The notes under the pieces: model-generated
What the model saw: the letters and a program-made list of their open reading frames with translations, nothing else
Told to the model about the DNA's origin: nothing
The model's database searches: none
From: CAYWBI01 sp964456445
Lineage (GTDB): Bacteria > Calditrichota > Calditrichia > Calditrichales > J004
DNA length: 9,038 nucleotides
Assembly: GCA_964456445.1 (NCBI GenBank)
Contig: CAYWBI010000156.1
Coordinates: forward strand, 1 to 9,038
Reading direction: 5' to 3'
Part shown: positions 1 to 5,002 of the stretch, piece by piece
Layout of the letters: each line of letters starts with the position of its first letter
Numbering within the stretch: position 1 is the first letter of the stretch
Program-made: the position numbers and the translations under genes

Positions 1-143
1 TTGTCCGAGGAGGTGGGGGAAGTGCAGGAGAACATAAGGAAAAAGGCAAAAGATAAAAGATAAAAGGTTGATGCGCATGGAATATGGATATGTTTTTTCC
101 GAACCGAAAAAATTCTTTTTAAGTCAATTACACATTTTTTCAT
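1..143 (-). CDS. Possible lipoprotein N-terminus, truncated by window edge
   Basis: An open frame starts at an ATG at 143 and stays open to the left edge (47 residues visible). Residues 1-26 are rich in Lys, Arg and His. A hydrophobic stretch at about 27-39 (FYLLSFAFFLMFS) is followed by Cys40 and then TSPTSSD, which resembles a lipoprotein signal peptide with a Ser/Thr/Pro linker after the lipidated Cys. The lipobox (MFSC) is imperfect and the basic N-region is unusually long, so the true start may differ. A GGGA motif lies four bases before the ATG. The gene would follow the four-helix-bundle gene by 32 nt on the same strand. The hydrophobic core is partly encoded by a TTTTATC heptamer repeat, so copy-number change would shift the frame between N-terminus and body. 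The body of the protein is outside the window, so its function is unknown. Confidence 0.45.
   Translation of the reverse strand, partial: MKKCVIDLKRIFSVRKKHIHIPCASTFYLLSFAFFLMFSCTSPTSSD
48..66. repeat. Heptamer tandem repeat (AAAGATA), about 2.5 copies
   Basis: The plus strand shows AAAGATA repeated with a 7-nt period. It is the inverse complement of the TTTTATC array at 554-588, so the two arrays flank the intact four-helix-bundle gene in opposite orientation. On the minus strand it encodes part of the hydrophobic core of the possible lipoprotein signal peptide. Confidence 0.7.
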
Positions 144-175
144 AATGTCCCGTCTTGTTTTAGTAAAGACTTTTA

Positions 176-544
176 TCATTTATTTTTTACTTTAACGGCA
201 ATGGCGCCAAAAATTTTTTGAATTTCACTAATTTCACTTAAAAGGGCCATTAGATCGTTTCCCGGATTGGGGTTATTGATAATATTTAATTCTTTAATTA
301 AGCGTAACCAATAATCTGTTTCCCGGGCTTCTCTAAGACAGATAGTAATTCTATGTTTGAACTCAGCGGTTGTTCCGGCCTGGGCTTCTTCATAATTGGC
401 CCCAATAGATGTTGCAGATTTGGAGAGTTGCCAGCGAAAGACATCAAATTCTTTTTTTCCGGGCAAAGACATGATCAAACGTATGGTATTAGCAGCAAAC
501 CGGAATAGTCGTCCCCGCAAATCAGACGTGTATCTTTCTCCCAT
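176..544 (-). CDS. Four-helix-bundle protein, S23/IVP family (intact)
   Basis: This 122-residue protein matches the four-helix-bundle family first seen in intervening sequences of 23S rRNA genes and related in fold to the Avd accessory protein of diversity-generating retroelements. The hallmark block lies at about residues 33-56: FDVFRWQLSKSATSIGAN followed by an E-E-A-Q motif. Next come a helix with REARETDYWL (about 72-81) and a C-terminal helix with SEISEIQKIFGAI. Length is normal for the family. The ATG at 544 follows an AAGGG ribosome site about 7 bases upstream, and that site is continuous with the end of a (GATAAAA)5 array. No reverse transcriptase or variable repeat is present, so a retroelement role is not indicated here. 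The molecular function of free-standing members is unknown. It is the only undamaged copy of three in the window. Confidence 0.9.
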   Translation of the reverse strand: MGERYTSDLRGRLFRFAANTIRLIMSLPGKKEFDVFRWQLSKSATSIGANYEEAQAGTTAEFKHRITICLREARETDYWLRLIKELNIINNPNPGNDLMALLSEISEIQKIFGAIAVKVKNK

Positions 545-553
545 TTCAAGCCC

Positions 554-588
554 TTTTATCTTTTATCTTTTATCTTTTATCTTTTATC
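554..588. repeat. Heptamer tandem repeat (TTTTATC)x5
   Basis: There are five perfect copies of TTTTATC on the plus strand (GATAAAA on the minus strand). On the minus strand the array begins within the stop codon of the four-helix-bundle fragment and ends against the ribosome binding site of the intact four-helix-bundle gene. Gain or loss of copies would change the spacing between any upstream promoter and that site. Confidence 0.95.
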
Positions 589-697
589 TTAATACATCAT
601 ACTCTTTTTGATGGGGCAATTCTTTTAATAATTTGAAAACCGATATTGAAAATGCAAGCAACCGCTCCCGGAGTTCGATATTTTTTTCATTTTTCAT
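584..697 (-). pseudogene. Four-helix-bundle gene fragment (N-terminal third only)
   Basis: An open frame of 37 residues starts at the ATG at 697 and ends at a TAA at 586-584. Residues 7-26 read IELRERLLAFSISVFKLLKE, then LPHQKEYDVLR, which aligns with the first helix and the start of the hallmark block of the other two copies (F-D-V-F-R). The block expected next (Y/W-Q-L-S-K-S-x-T-S-I-G-A-N) is missing; the frame instead runs into the GATAAAA array and stops. The 5' end is also embedded in a heptamer array, (ATGAAAA)5, in which each unit carries an ATG but only the one at 697 stays in frame. About 85 residues of the family are absent, so this is a remnant rather than a working gene. Identification rests on translation and comparison with the neighbouring copies. 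Confidence 0.75.
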
Positions 698-718
698 TTT
701 TCATTTTTCATTTTTCAT
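684..718. repeat. Heptamer tandem repeat (TTTTCAT)x5
   Basis: There are five perfect copies of TTTTCAT on the plus strand, reading ATGAAAA on the minus strand. Because the unit is 7 nt and contains ATG, consecutive units place start codons in all three frames at the head of the four-helix-bundle fragment. Confidence 0.95.
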
Positions 719-720
719 TT

Positions 721-734
721 TTTCTACTTTCTAC
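721..734. repeat. Heptamer tandem repeat (TTTCTAC)x2
   Basis: Two perfect copies of TTTCTAC directly follow the TTTTCAT array, separated from it by two T residues. The sequence differs but the 7-nt period is the same. Confidence 0.7.
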
Positions 735-806
735 TTTGGAAAAACAATAACCGCATAGACGCAAAACCACAAAGAAAAACGTATTTTATATTTGTTACCT
801 TACTAC

Positions 807-834
807 ATTTTTAATTCGTAATTTTTAATTCGTA
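807..834. repeat. 14-mer tandem repeat, two perfect copies
   Basis: The unit ATTTTTAATTCGTA occurs twice without mismatch. The unit is itself two related heptamers (ATTTTTA and ATTCGTA, differing at two positions), so the array can be read as four diverged 7-nt units. Confidence 0.85.
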
Positions 835-881
835 ATTGAGATTACCTTTTAACTTATCCTAAAACCTCCCGGCAGAAGTAG

Positions 882-916
882 TAATTGGTAATTGGTCATT
901 AGTAAATATTAATTGT
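882..916. repeat. Degenerate heptamer repeat (TAATTGG-like), about five units
   Basis: Two perfect TAATTGG units (882-895) are followed in the same 7-nt register by TCATTAG, TAAATAT and TAATTGT. Only the first two are identical; the others are diverged. Confidence 0.55.
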
Positions 917-975
917 CTTTCTCTTTTGCCTAATAATTTCATACCGCAGGAAAATTAGTGAATACAATTTATTCA

Positions 976-1209
976 TCAAACGGCGTACACATTATCCATC
1001 TTCATAACCTGAGCGGCATAAAGCAAAGCTGCCCGTACATCTTCATTTTCCAGGAAGGGGTATTGTTCGACAATTTCTTTAACCGTCGCCCCATGGGCAA
1101 CTTTTTCCACAATAATGGAAGCAGGCAGCCGAGTGCCTTTTATGACCGGCTTACCCAACATAATATTTGGGTTTACTTCAATTCGTTTAGAAAGAGATAT
1201 TTTTTTCAT
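976..1209 (-). CDS. DUF433 antitoxin-like protein
   Basis: This 77-residue protein matches the DUF433 pattern along its length: an N-terminal strand with RIEVNPNIMLGKPVIKGTRLPASII (about 9-33), then a helical part with VAHGATVKEIVEQYPFL and an E-D-V-R-A-A-L-x-Y-A-A motif. DUF433 proteins usually pair with DUF5615 PIN-like proteins and are regarded as the antitoxin, likely DNA-binding, partner. The ATG at 1209 overlaps the stop codon of the upstream DUF5615 gene by four bases (ATGA), which implies translational coupling. Here the presumed toxin gene comes first; toxin-last order is what I would expect for this family pair. The gene looks intact although its partner is frameshifted. Confidence 0.85.
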   Translation of the reverse strand: MKKISLSKRIEVNPNIMLGKPVIKGTRLPASIIVEKVAHGATVKEIVEQYPFLENEDVRAALLYAAQVMKMDNVYAV

Positions 1210-1567
1210 AAGCTCTCCAGGCTCCTGATTCTTATTTTTCGATCGGAAATCACAATAAAACTATTTCTTATTTGATCCTGATAAGTGGAAAACAAGATAT
1301 TTAAGGCTTTTAATTTTTTCTTTACGACCTGTCCTTTGATACGAAAAAGTATGATCCCTGTTGAAATTCGTTTTTGATAATAAATAATTTGTCCAAAATC
1401 CGTATCATTGGTAAGCAGAATCCGCTTTTCTGTTTCCGCAAGGCTTAAAAGCTCTTCATCCTGCATGCAACGATCAAAATCGGGTACCCACAAAATATCA
1501 AAACCTTTTACTCTCACAAATTCAACAATGTTTTTTCAATATTTACATCCGCAAGAAACTTAAGCAT
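1206..1567 (-). pseudogene. DUF5615 PIN-like toxin gene, frameshifted near 1516
   Basis: From the ATG at 1567 the frame reads MLKFLADVNIEKTLLNL and then a TGA at 1516-1514. Read one base back, the frame continues RVKGFDILWVPDFDRCMQDEELLSLAETEK, then RILLTNDTDFGQI, to a stop at 1206. Joined, the parts give about 120 residues, the normal size of DUF5615 PIN-like proteins, whose start is typically M-K-F-L-A-D-E-N. The first part carries the conserved Asp of FLADVN (residue 7); the second carries LTNDTDFG with its acidic residues. Restoring one base around 1515-1520 (for example a T, giving TTGTTG) repairs the frame. The sequence there is not a recognisable slippery site. An internal GTG at 1517 could start a shorter product lacking the N-terminal Asp, which should be inactive as a nuclease. 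An AGGA lies about 12 bases upstream of the ATG. A sequencing error is the main alternative. Confidence 0.8.
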
Positions 1568-1865
1568 TATTCATGGTCCTTGCTTTAATATAAAACATGA
1601 TACGTACTATAAACGTTCTCGAACCATTTGAAACGTTTTGTATTCTATCCATCTGTTTCTGCCCACAAACAAAATCACGGGGTTTTATTGACCCGCCCCT
1701 TCACTTTATCATTGTCAATATTTCTTCACGCGCTCAACTGGAAATTGTTCATTATTCACTGATGGGGCGCCAAGGCGCGAAGAAAAAAAATTCGTTTTTT
1801 GCCTAAGAATTTGGTATCTCCAGAAAATTGGTAATTACGTTAAGAAATTAATAATTGTTCTGAGT
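1568..1865. other. Intergenic region, no gene recognised
   Basis: This stretch separates the stop of hepT from the start of the DUF5615 gene. A plus-strand open frame at 1597-1806 has no recognisable motif, lies opposite to all neighbours and is probably chance. A minus-strand TTGACA (1712-1717) resembles a -35 box but has no clear -10 partner. At about 1763-1802 a GCGCCAAGGCGCGAAG-type, A-rich stretch resembles the spacer at 750-780. Confidence 0.5.
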
Positions 1866-2279
1866 TTACAATAAAGAAACAAATTGTTTTTTAATATCAT
1901 CAATTTCGTTAAGATGTTTGTTTAATACATCAAAAACAATAGAGCGGTCGATATCGAGATAGTCATGAACAAGCGCGTTTCGAAAGCCGATCATTCGGAT
2001 CCATGTTTTCTCCTGTTGATCGTTAATGATACCCTTCTTGTTTAAAATTTCCGGTATATCGCGGTACCAACGGACTTCGCCAAGGTTTTGATCCGCAATC
2101 AAATGATTGCCAATATCCAGGAGCGCTTCGATGCTTAGATGCAGAAAACGTTCCGCGCTTCCGTAATATTCGGGCGTCGATAAGAAGGCTTCCTTATCAT
2201 AATTTTGCAAGGATTGCAGGATGGCAAGATAGCTATCCAGTTTTTTTAAGCGTCTTATAATAACAGAAGCATCAACCAT
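1866..2279 (-). CDS. hepT: HepT-like HEPN RNase toxin (DUF86)
   Basis: This 137-residue all-helical protein carries the HEPN RNase signature R-X4-H-X-Y as RNALVHDY (Arg100, His105, Tyr107), preceded by IRMIGF as usual in HepT/DUF86 toxins. The helix with YYGSAERFLHLSIEALLDIGNHLI (about 38-61) is also typical. In characterised systems HepT dimers cleave RNA, and the partner MntA neutralises them by AMPylating the Tyr of this motif. The start at 2279 was preferred over an upstream ATG at 2336 because GAGG stands 7 bases before it and family members begin there. The start overlaps the mntA stop by 8 nt, so translation is probably coupled. All key residues are present and the gene looks functional. 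Confidence 0.92.
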   Translation of the reverse strand: MVDASVIIRRLKKLDSYLAILQSLQNYDKEAFLSTPEYYGSAERFLHLSIEALLDIGNHLIADQNLGEVRWYRDIPEILNKKGIINDQQEKTWIRMIGFRNALVHDYLDIDRSIVFDVLNKHLNEIDDIKKQFVSLL

Positions 2280-2670
2280 GCAATTGCCTCGTTTTATATG
2301 CATCTTTATGAACGTCAAGGTATGGCAAAAAATCAAAATATCGTCGGACGGTTAGGGAGAAGAAACTACCGGAATCAAATTCATCCTTTTTAAACAGCAG
2401 TTTATTATGACGTACAACCTCGAACAAAAGGACAATATCGGAAGGGTCCACAAAGACCAAATCCACATTTTCAAAACCAACGCGTACAAGTTGTGTTAAA
2501 ATATCCAGCTTAGATGGGCGTATATTGCTATCATCAATGATAACGCCCAGGTCGATGTCACTGTCGTGCCGCGTCTTTCCGCTGGCCATCGAACCAAAGA
2601 GATATACGGCCATCACGGATGGATAGTTTTCAAAGACCCCTTTGATTGCCACCAGATTATGGTTGTTCAT
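2272..2670 (-). CDS. mntA: MntA-like nucleotidyltransferase antitoxin
   Basis: This 132-residue minimal nucleotidyltransferase has the motif G-S-X10-D-X-D (Gly26, Ser27, Asp38, Asp40) in FGSMASGKTRHDSDIDLGV, and a third acidic residue in the following strand (ENVDLVFVD, probably Asp70). That completes the catalytic triad of MntA antitoxins, which use ATP to AMPylate the HepT toxin. The start at 2670 has AAGGA six bases upstream; the in-frame ATG at 2706 lacks a good site and would add a hydrophobic tail untypical of the family. The gene leads the operon, overlapping hepT by 8 nt. An AT-rich TATATTAT just upstream of its ribosome site could be a -10 element, but no matching -35 is convincing. 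Confidence 0.92.
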   Translation of the reverse strand: MNNHNLVAIKGVFENYPSVMAVYLFGSMASGKTRHDSDIDLGVIIDDSNIRPSKLDILTQLVRVGFENVDLVFVDPSDIVLLFEVVRHNKLLFKKDEFDSGSFFSLTVRRYFDFLPYLDVHKDAYKTRQLHG

Positions 2671-2768
2671 GGTTAATCCTTGGATAATATAAAATAGAAA
2701 ATACAAGATATTAAGACTTTATTGTGTTTGGGTTTTTCGGGTACCTGACAAAAAAAGAGTTTGAATTA

Positions 2769-3194
2769 TTATTTGCTTTTTAGTTTTTTATCGGCTCTGG
2801 ATACTATGGCGCCCAGGATTTTCTTTATTTGATTTACTTCATCCATAAGATCCATTGGAAACCGGTTAGATTCCCCTAATAGTTTTTGTAACACTTTAAA
2901 CCAGTACAAGGTTTCATGGGCTTCGCGCAAGGCAATTCGTAATTTTGCAATAAATTCACGGTAAGTTGTGGATTGTGCTTCACTAAAATTTGCACCAATG
3001 GACGTCACGGACTTTGATAATTAATATCGGAATACATCAAACTCCCTACCCTTAGGCAAATTTTGTAAAAAGCGGATCACGGATACCGATAGATCAATCA
3101 ACCGCTCATCCAGATCCACTTTATACCGGCTCTCCACATCCGATACGATAAATTTCTGTTCCCTCTGCCTATCCATTTTTAAAGTATTGTTCAT
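2769..3194 (-). pseudogene. Four-helix-bundle gene with in-frame nonsense codon
   Basis: Translation from the ATG at 3194 gives an N-terminal extension, then DLDERLIDLSVSVIRFLQNL and GREFDVFRY, followed by TAA at 3023-3021. The same frame continues LSKSVTSIGANFSEAQ to the natural stop at 2769. The sister copy at 176-544 has Gln at the stop position (F-D-V-F-R-W-Q-L-S-K-S), so a single CAA-to-TAA change explains the break. The whole frame would encode about 141 residues. The downstream part could only be made by re-initiation (a GTG at 3008) and would lack the first helix. Upstream, at 3222-3239, lies a TTTTATC-type repeat in the same orientation as at the intact copy. The ribosome site is weak, and an ATG at 3176 is an alternative start. 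Confidence 0.85.
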
Positions 3195-3221
3195 GTATCT
3201 TGTATTTGTTTAATTGTTATT

Positions 3222-3239
3222 TTTTATCTTTTATTTATC
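3222..3239. repeat. Degenerate heptamer repeat (TTTTATC-like)
   Basis: TTTTATC is followed by TTTTATT and TATC with about a 7-nt period. It lies upstream of the nonsense four-helix-bundle gene, as the perfect TTTTATC array does upstream of the intact copy. Confidence 0.6.
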
Positions 3240-3244
3240 GTCCG

Positions 3245-3272
3245 TTCTTTTGTATTTTTTCTTTTGTATTTT
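3245..3272. repeat. 14-mer tandem repeat abutting the galE stop codon
   Basis: Two perfect copies of TTCTTTTGTATTTT end exactly one base before the galE stop codon (3273-3275). The unit splits into heptamers TTCTTTT and GTATTTT. The T-rich run continues into the last galE codons (Asn-Lys-Lys-stop). Confidence 0.85.
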
Positions 3273-4244
3273 TTATTTTTTATTCATTGTTGTTACTACC
3301 TCCCACGCACTTTGCACGATCTCCTCCAACCCACTATGCCGCGGCTGCCAGCCCAACTCATCCCGGGCCTTTTGCGCCGATGCCACCAATACCGCGGGAT
3401 CACCGGACCTCCGTGCGCCGGGATCAATTTTAAAATCCGTGCCACTGACTTTTTTGACCATGGCAATAACTTCTTTATTGGAATACCCCCTGCCCGTTCC
3501 AAGATTATAGACAGCGGATGGGTGTTTGTCAAGGTTGGCAATTCCCCGTATATGCGCCCGGGCCAGATCAATCACATGGATGTAATCCCGGATGCAGCTG
3601 CCATCGGGTGTATCGTAATCGTTGCCAAACAAGGTAAAGGAAAAGCGTTTTCCACGCGCGGTATCGATCAGTAAAGGGATAAGATGCGTTTCCACCTCGC
3701 GGTCTTCGCCATGATGGGCCGTGGCGCCGGCCGCATTAAAATAGCGAAAGATATTGTATTTAAAACCATAGGCCCGGCCAAACCAGGCCAAAGCCTGCTC
3801 GATGGTATATTTACTAAGACCATACGGATTTATCGGCCGGATGGGATGTTGCTCTTCGATGGGTGTTGTTTCGGGATTGCCATACACCGCCGCCGTGGAA
3901 GAAAAAATAATTTTGCGGCAAGCGTTGCCCCGCATGGCATGGAGCAAGTTTAAAGTGTTGATAATATTGTTCTGGAAATATTTATCGGGATCGGCAACCG
4001 ATTCCCCCACCAGGGAGAACGCGGCAAAATGCATCAGCACATCAATTTTTTGTGTCCTGAGCAATTGGCCCATGGCCGGTACGTCGCCCACATTCAGCTC
4101 ATAAAAAGCAGCCGCAGGTTCCACATGACTTTTTTTACCCGTGCTCAGGTTATCCACAACGGTTACCCGATGCCCGGCGAGTACGAGTTGTTCCACCACG
4201 ACGCTGCCGATATATCCGGCACCGCCGGTTACCAGTATGTGCAT
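3273..4244 (-). CDS. galE: UDP-glucose 4-epimerase
   Basis: This 323-residue extended short-chain dehydrogenase interconverts UDP-glucose and UDP-galactose in the cytoplasm, using tightly bound NAD. The Rossmann motif TGGAGYIG is at residues 6-13 and the NAD-ribose-binding Asp31 lies in VVDNLSTG. The active site has Ser116/Thr117 in FSSTAAVYG and Tyr141/Lys145 in NPYGLSKY. The substrate loop YFNAAGA is at 168-174 and CIRDYIHVIDLA at 217-228. At the position of the E. coli Tyr299 gatekeeper this protein seems to have a small residue (Val285 in DPAVLVA), which in this family can allow N-acetylated sugars as well; that is inference from alignment by eye. The ATG at 4244 gives the canonical MHILVTGG start, with GGA about 10 bases upstream. 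It is not obviously in an operon: 42 nt separate it from the gene upstream. GC content is higher than in the surrounding modules. Confidence 0.97.
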   Translation of the reverse strand: MHILVTGGAGYIGSVVVEQLVLAGHRVTVVDNLSTGKKSHVEPAAAFYELNVGDVPAMGQLLRTQKIDVLMHFAAFSLVGESVADPDKYFQNNIINTLNLLHAMRGNACRKIIFSSTAAVYGNPETTPIEEQHPIRPINPYGLSKYTIEQALAWFGRAYGFKYNIFRYFNAAGATAHHGEDREVETHLIPLLIDTARGKRFSFTLFGNDYDTPDGSCIRDYIHVIDLARAHIRGIANLDKHPSAVYNLGTGRGYSNKEVIAMVKKVSGTDFKIDPGARRSGDPAVLVASAQKARDELGWQPRHSGLEEIVQSAWEVVTTMNKK

Positions 4245-4286
4245 TTATTTTTTTTCCGGGTGAATCATGCAAATTAAGACTAAATT

Positions 4287-4634
4287 TTAGTTCCCGTGCA
4301 ACATATTATAGGCTTCAACGGATAGGGAAATAATTCCGTTATAAAGTTGGTTATTGACTTTAGGGTTTACTTCCCCCGAAAAATATAATTCTGCGAGGTA
4401 TTCCCGAAAACGTAAAAGTTCCCTGCGCCGCCCGTTCCATTTTTTATCCTCAATCGTTAAATCTGCCAATTCCAATGCCCGTTCATAACACGGCGCAATG
4501 TTTTCAAATTTTTCCCGTTCGATACAGCTTTTAGCCCGGTTCAACTCATTGGCTATCATCAGCACTTGTCGGTCCCGTTCATAACCCTGCCATTTTTCCA
4601 GGTTCAGATTTGAGTGAAATTTTATATCGGCCAT
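4287..4634 (-). CDS. Unrecognised protein, coupled to DUF5674 gene
   Basis: I do not recognise a named family in this 115-residue protein. It is charged and probably mostly helical. Notable blocks are WQGYERDRQVLMIANELNRAK (about 15-35), YERALELADLTIEDKKWNGR (about 50-69) and RRELLRFREYLAELYFSGE (about 69-87). The Glu/Arg-rich amphipathic pattern suits a helical-bundle partner protein. There is no signal peptide or membrane segment. Its ATG shares one base with the stop of the DUF5674 gene (TAATG), so the two are surely co-translated and probably act together. A toxin-antitoxin-like role is only a guess from this architecture. Confidence 0.8.
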   Translation of the reverse strand: MADIKFHSNLNLEKWQGYERDRQVLMIANELNRAKSCIEREKFENIAPCYERALELADLTIEDKKWNGRRRELLRFREYLAELYFSGEVNPKVNNQLYNGIISLSVEAYNMLHGN

Positions 4635-4975
4635 TATCTTACCATTAATTTATTAACAATCTCAGTTATTTCCGCTCGCAACAGCGGGTCCTTTACTTCC
4701 ATGCTGCGATTATTATCAGATGGACGAATATTAATAAAAGAAGTAAACTCAATAAAAGCCTCGTCCTTCTCATAGGGATAAACATTTGCACCCCATAAGT
4801 CACTTTGCATTGATCCATCCTGCAATAATAATTCTTCTAAATCCGCATGCATATCCGCATCAATTGCAATAATACCACGTGCAACATCTACTACAATTTT
4901 CATCATTTCTGTAAATTGTATATCCCGGTTTTCCCATAATTCATGCAATCTTTGCGGAGTGCTTATAACTTTCAA
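4634..4975 (-). CDS. DUF5674 family protein
   Basis: The 113-residue product matches what I know of DUF5674: a start of the form M-K-(I/V)-I-S-x-P, then KIVVDVARGIIAIDADMHADLEELLLQDGS (about 26-55), SDLWGANVYP (58-67), FINIRP (80-85) and NNRSMEVKDPLLR (88-100). The conserved Asp30, His43, Glu47/48, Asp53 and Asn89-Arg90 could form a metal or catalytic site, but no function is established to my knowledge. The start was set at the TTG at 4975 because AAGGAA stands six bases before it and the family begins there. The longer reading from a TTG at 5002 has no ribosome site. It is first in a two-gene operon with the 115-residue protein. Confidence 0.8.
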   Translation of the reverse strand: MKVISTPQRLHELWENRDIQFTEMMKIVVDVARGIIAIDADMHADLEELLLQDGSMQSDLWGANVYPYEKDEAFIEFTSFINIRPSDNNRSMEVKDPLLRAEITEIVNKLMVR

Positions 4976-4981
4976 ATACTT

Positions 4982-4987
4982 TTCCTT
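4982..4987 (-). promoter_or_regulatory. Ribosome binding site AAGGAA deciding the DUF5674 start
   Basis: AAGGAA on the minus strand lies six bases before the TTG at 4975. It supports a TTG start giving the family-typical N-terminus instead of the longer reading from 5002. Confidence 0.6.
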
Positions 4988-5002
4988 TGAACATTTTCCC
5001 AA

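Larger units (their letters stand above)
735..975. other. Intergenic AT-rich region with degenerate repeats
   Basis: No coding signal was found between the four-helix-bundle remnant and the DUF433 gene. At about 750-780 there is a purine-rich GCAAA/CAAAG segment (cgcatagacgcaaaaccac and onward), a kind of low-complexity spacer. A second stretch of similar flavour occurs at about 1763-1802. The rest is made of the heptamer-based repeats listed separately. Confidence 0.5.

Noticed and set aside
1..63. Plus-strand frame ending in TAA at 61-63 (20 codons, helical, Glu/Lys-rich)
   Set aside because: It could be the tail of a gene entering from the left, but the opposite strand gives a more specific lipoprotein-like signal and the last codons are repeat-encoded. 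Both cannot easily be genes.
554..916. CRISPR array suggested by repeated short units
   Set aside because: The repeats are 7-14 nt and contiguous, without unique spacers of 30-40 nt, and no cas genes are present.
1515..1520. Programmed -1 frameshift in the DUF5615 gene
   Set aside because: There is no X-XXY-YYZ slippery heptamer or clear downstream structure, so a deletion or sequencing error is simpler.
1597..1806. Plus-strand frame of 69 codons
   Set aside because: No recognisable motif, opposite in direction to all neighbours, and ending in a low-complexity stretch.
176..3194. Diversity-generating retroelement suggested by the Avd-like four-helix-bundle genes
   Set aside because: There is no reverse transcriptase, no template/variable repeat pair and no target gene in the window. 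Free-standing family members are common.
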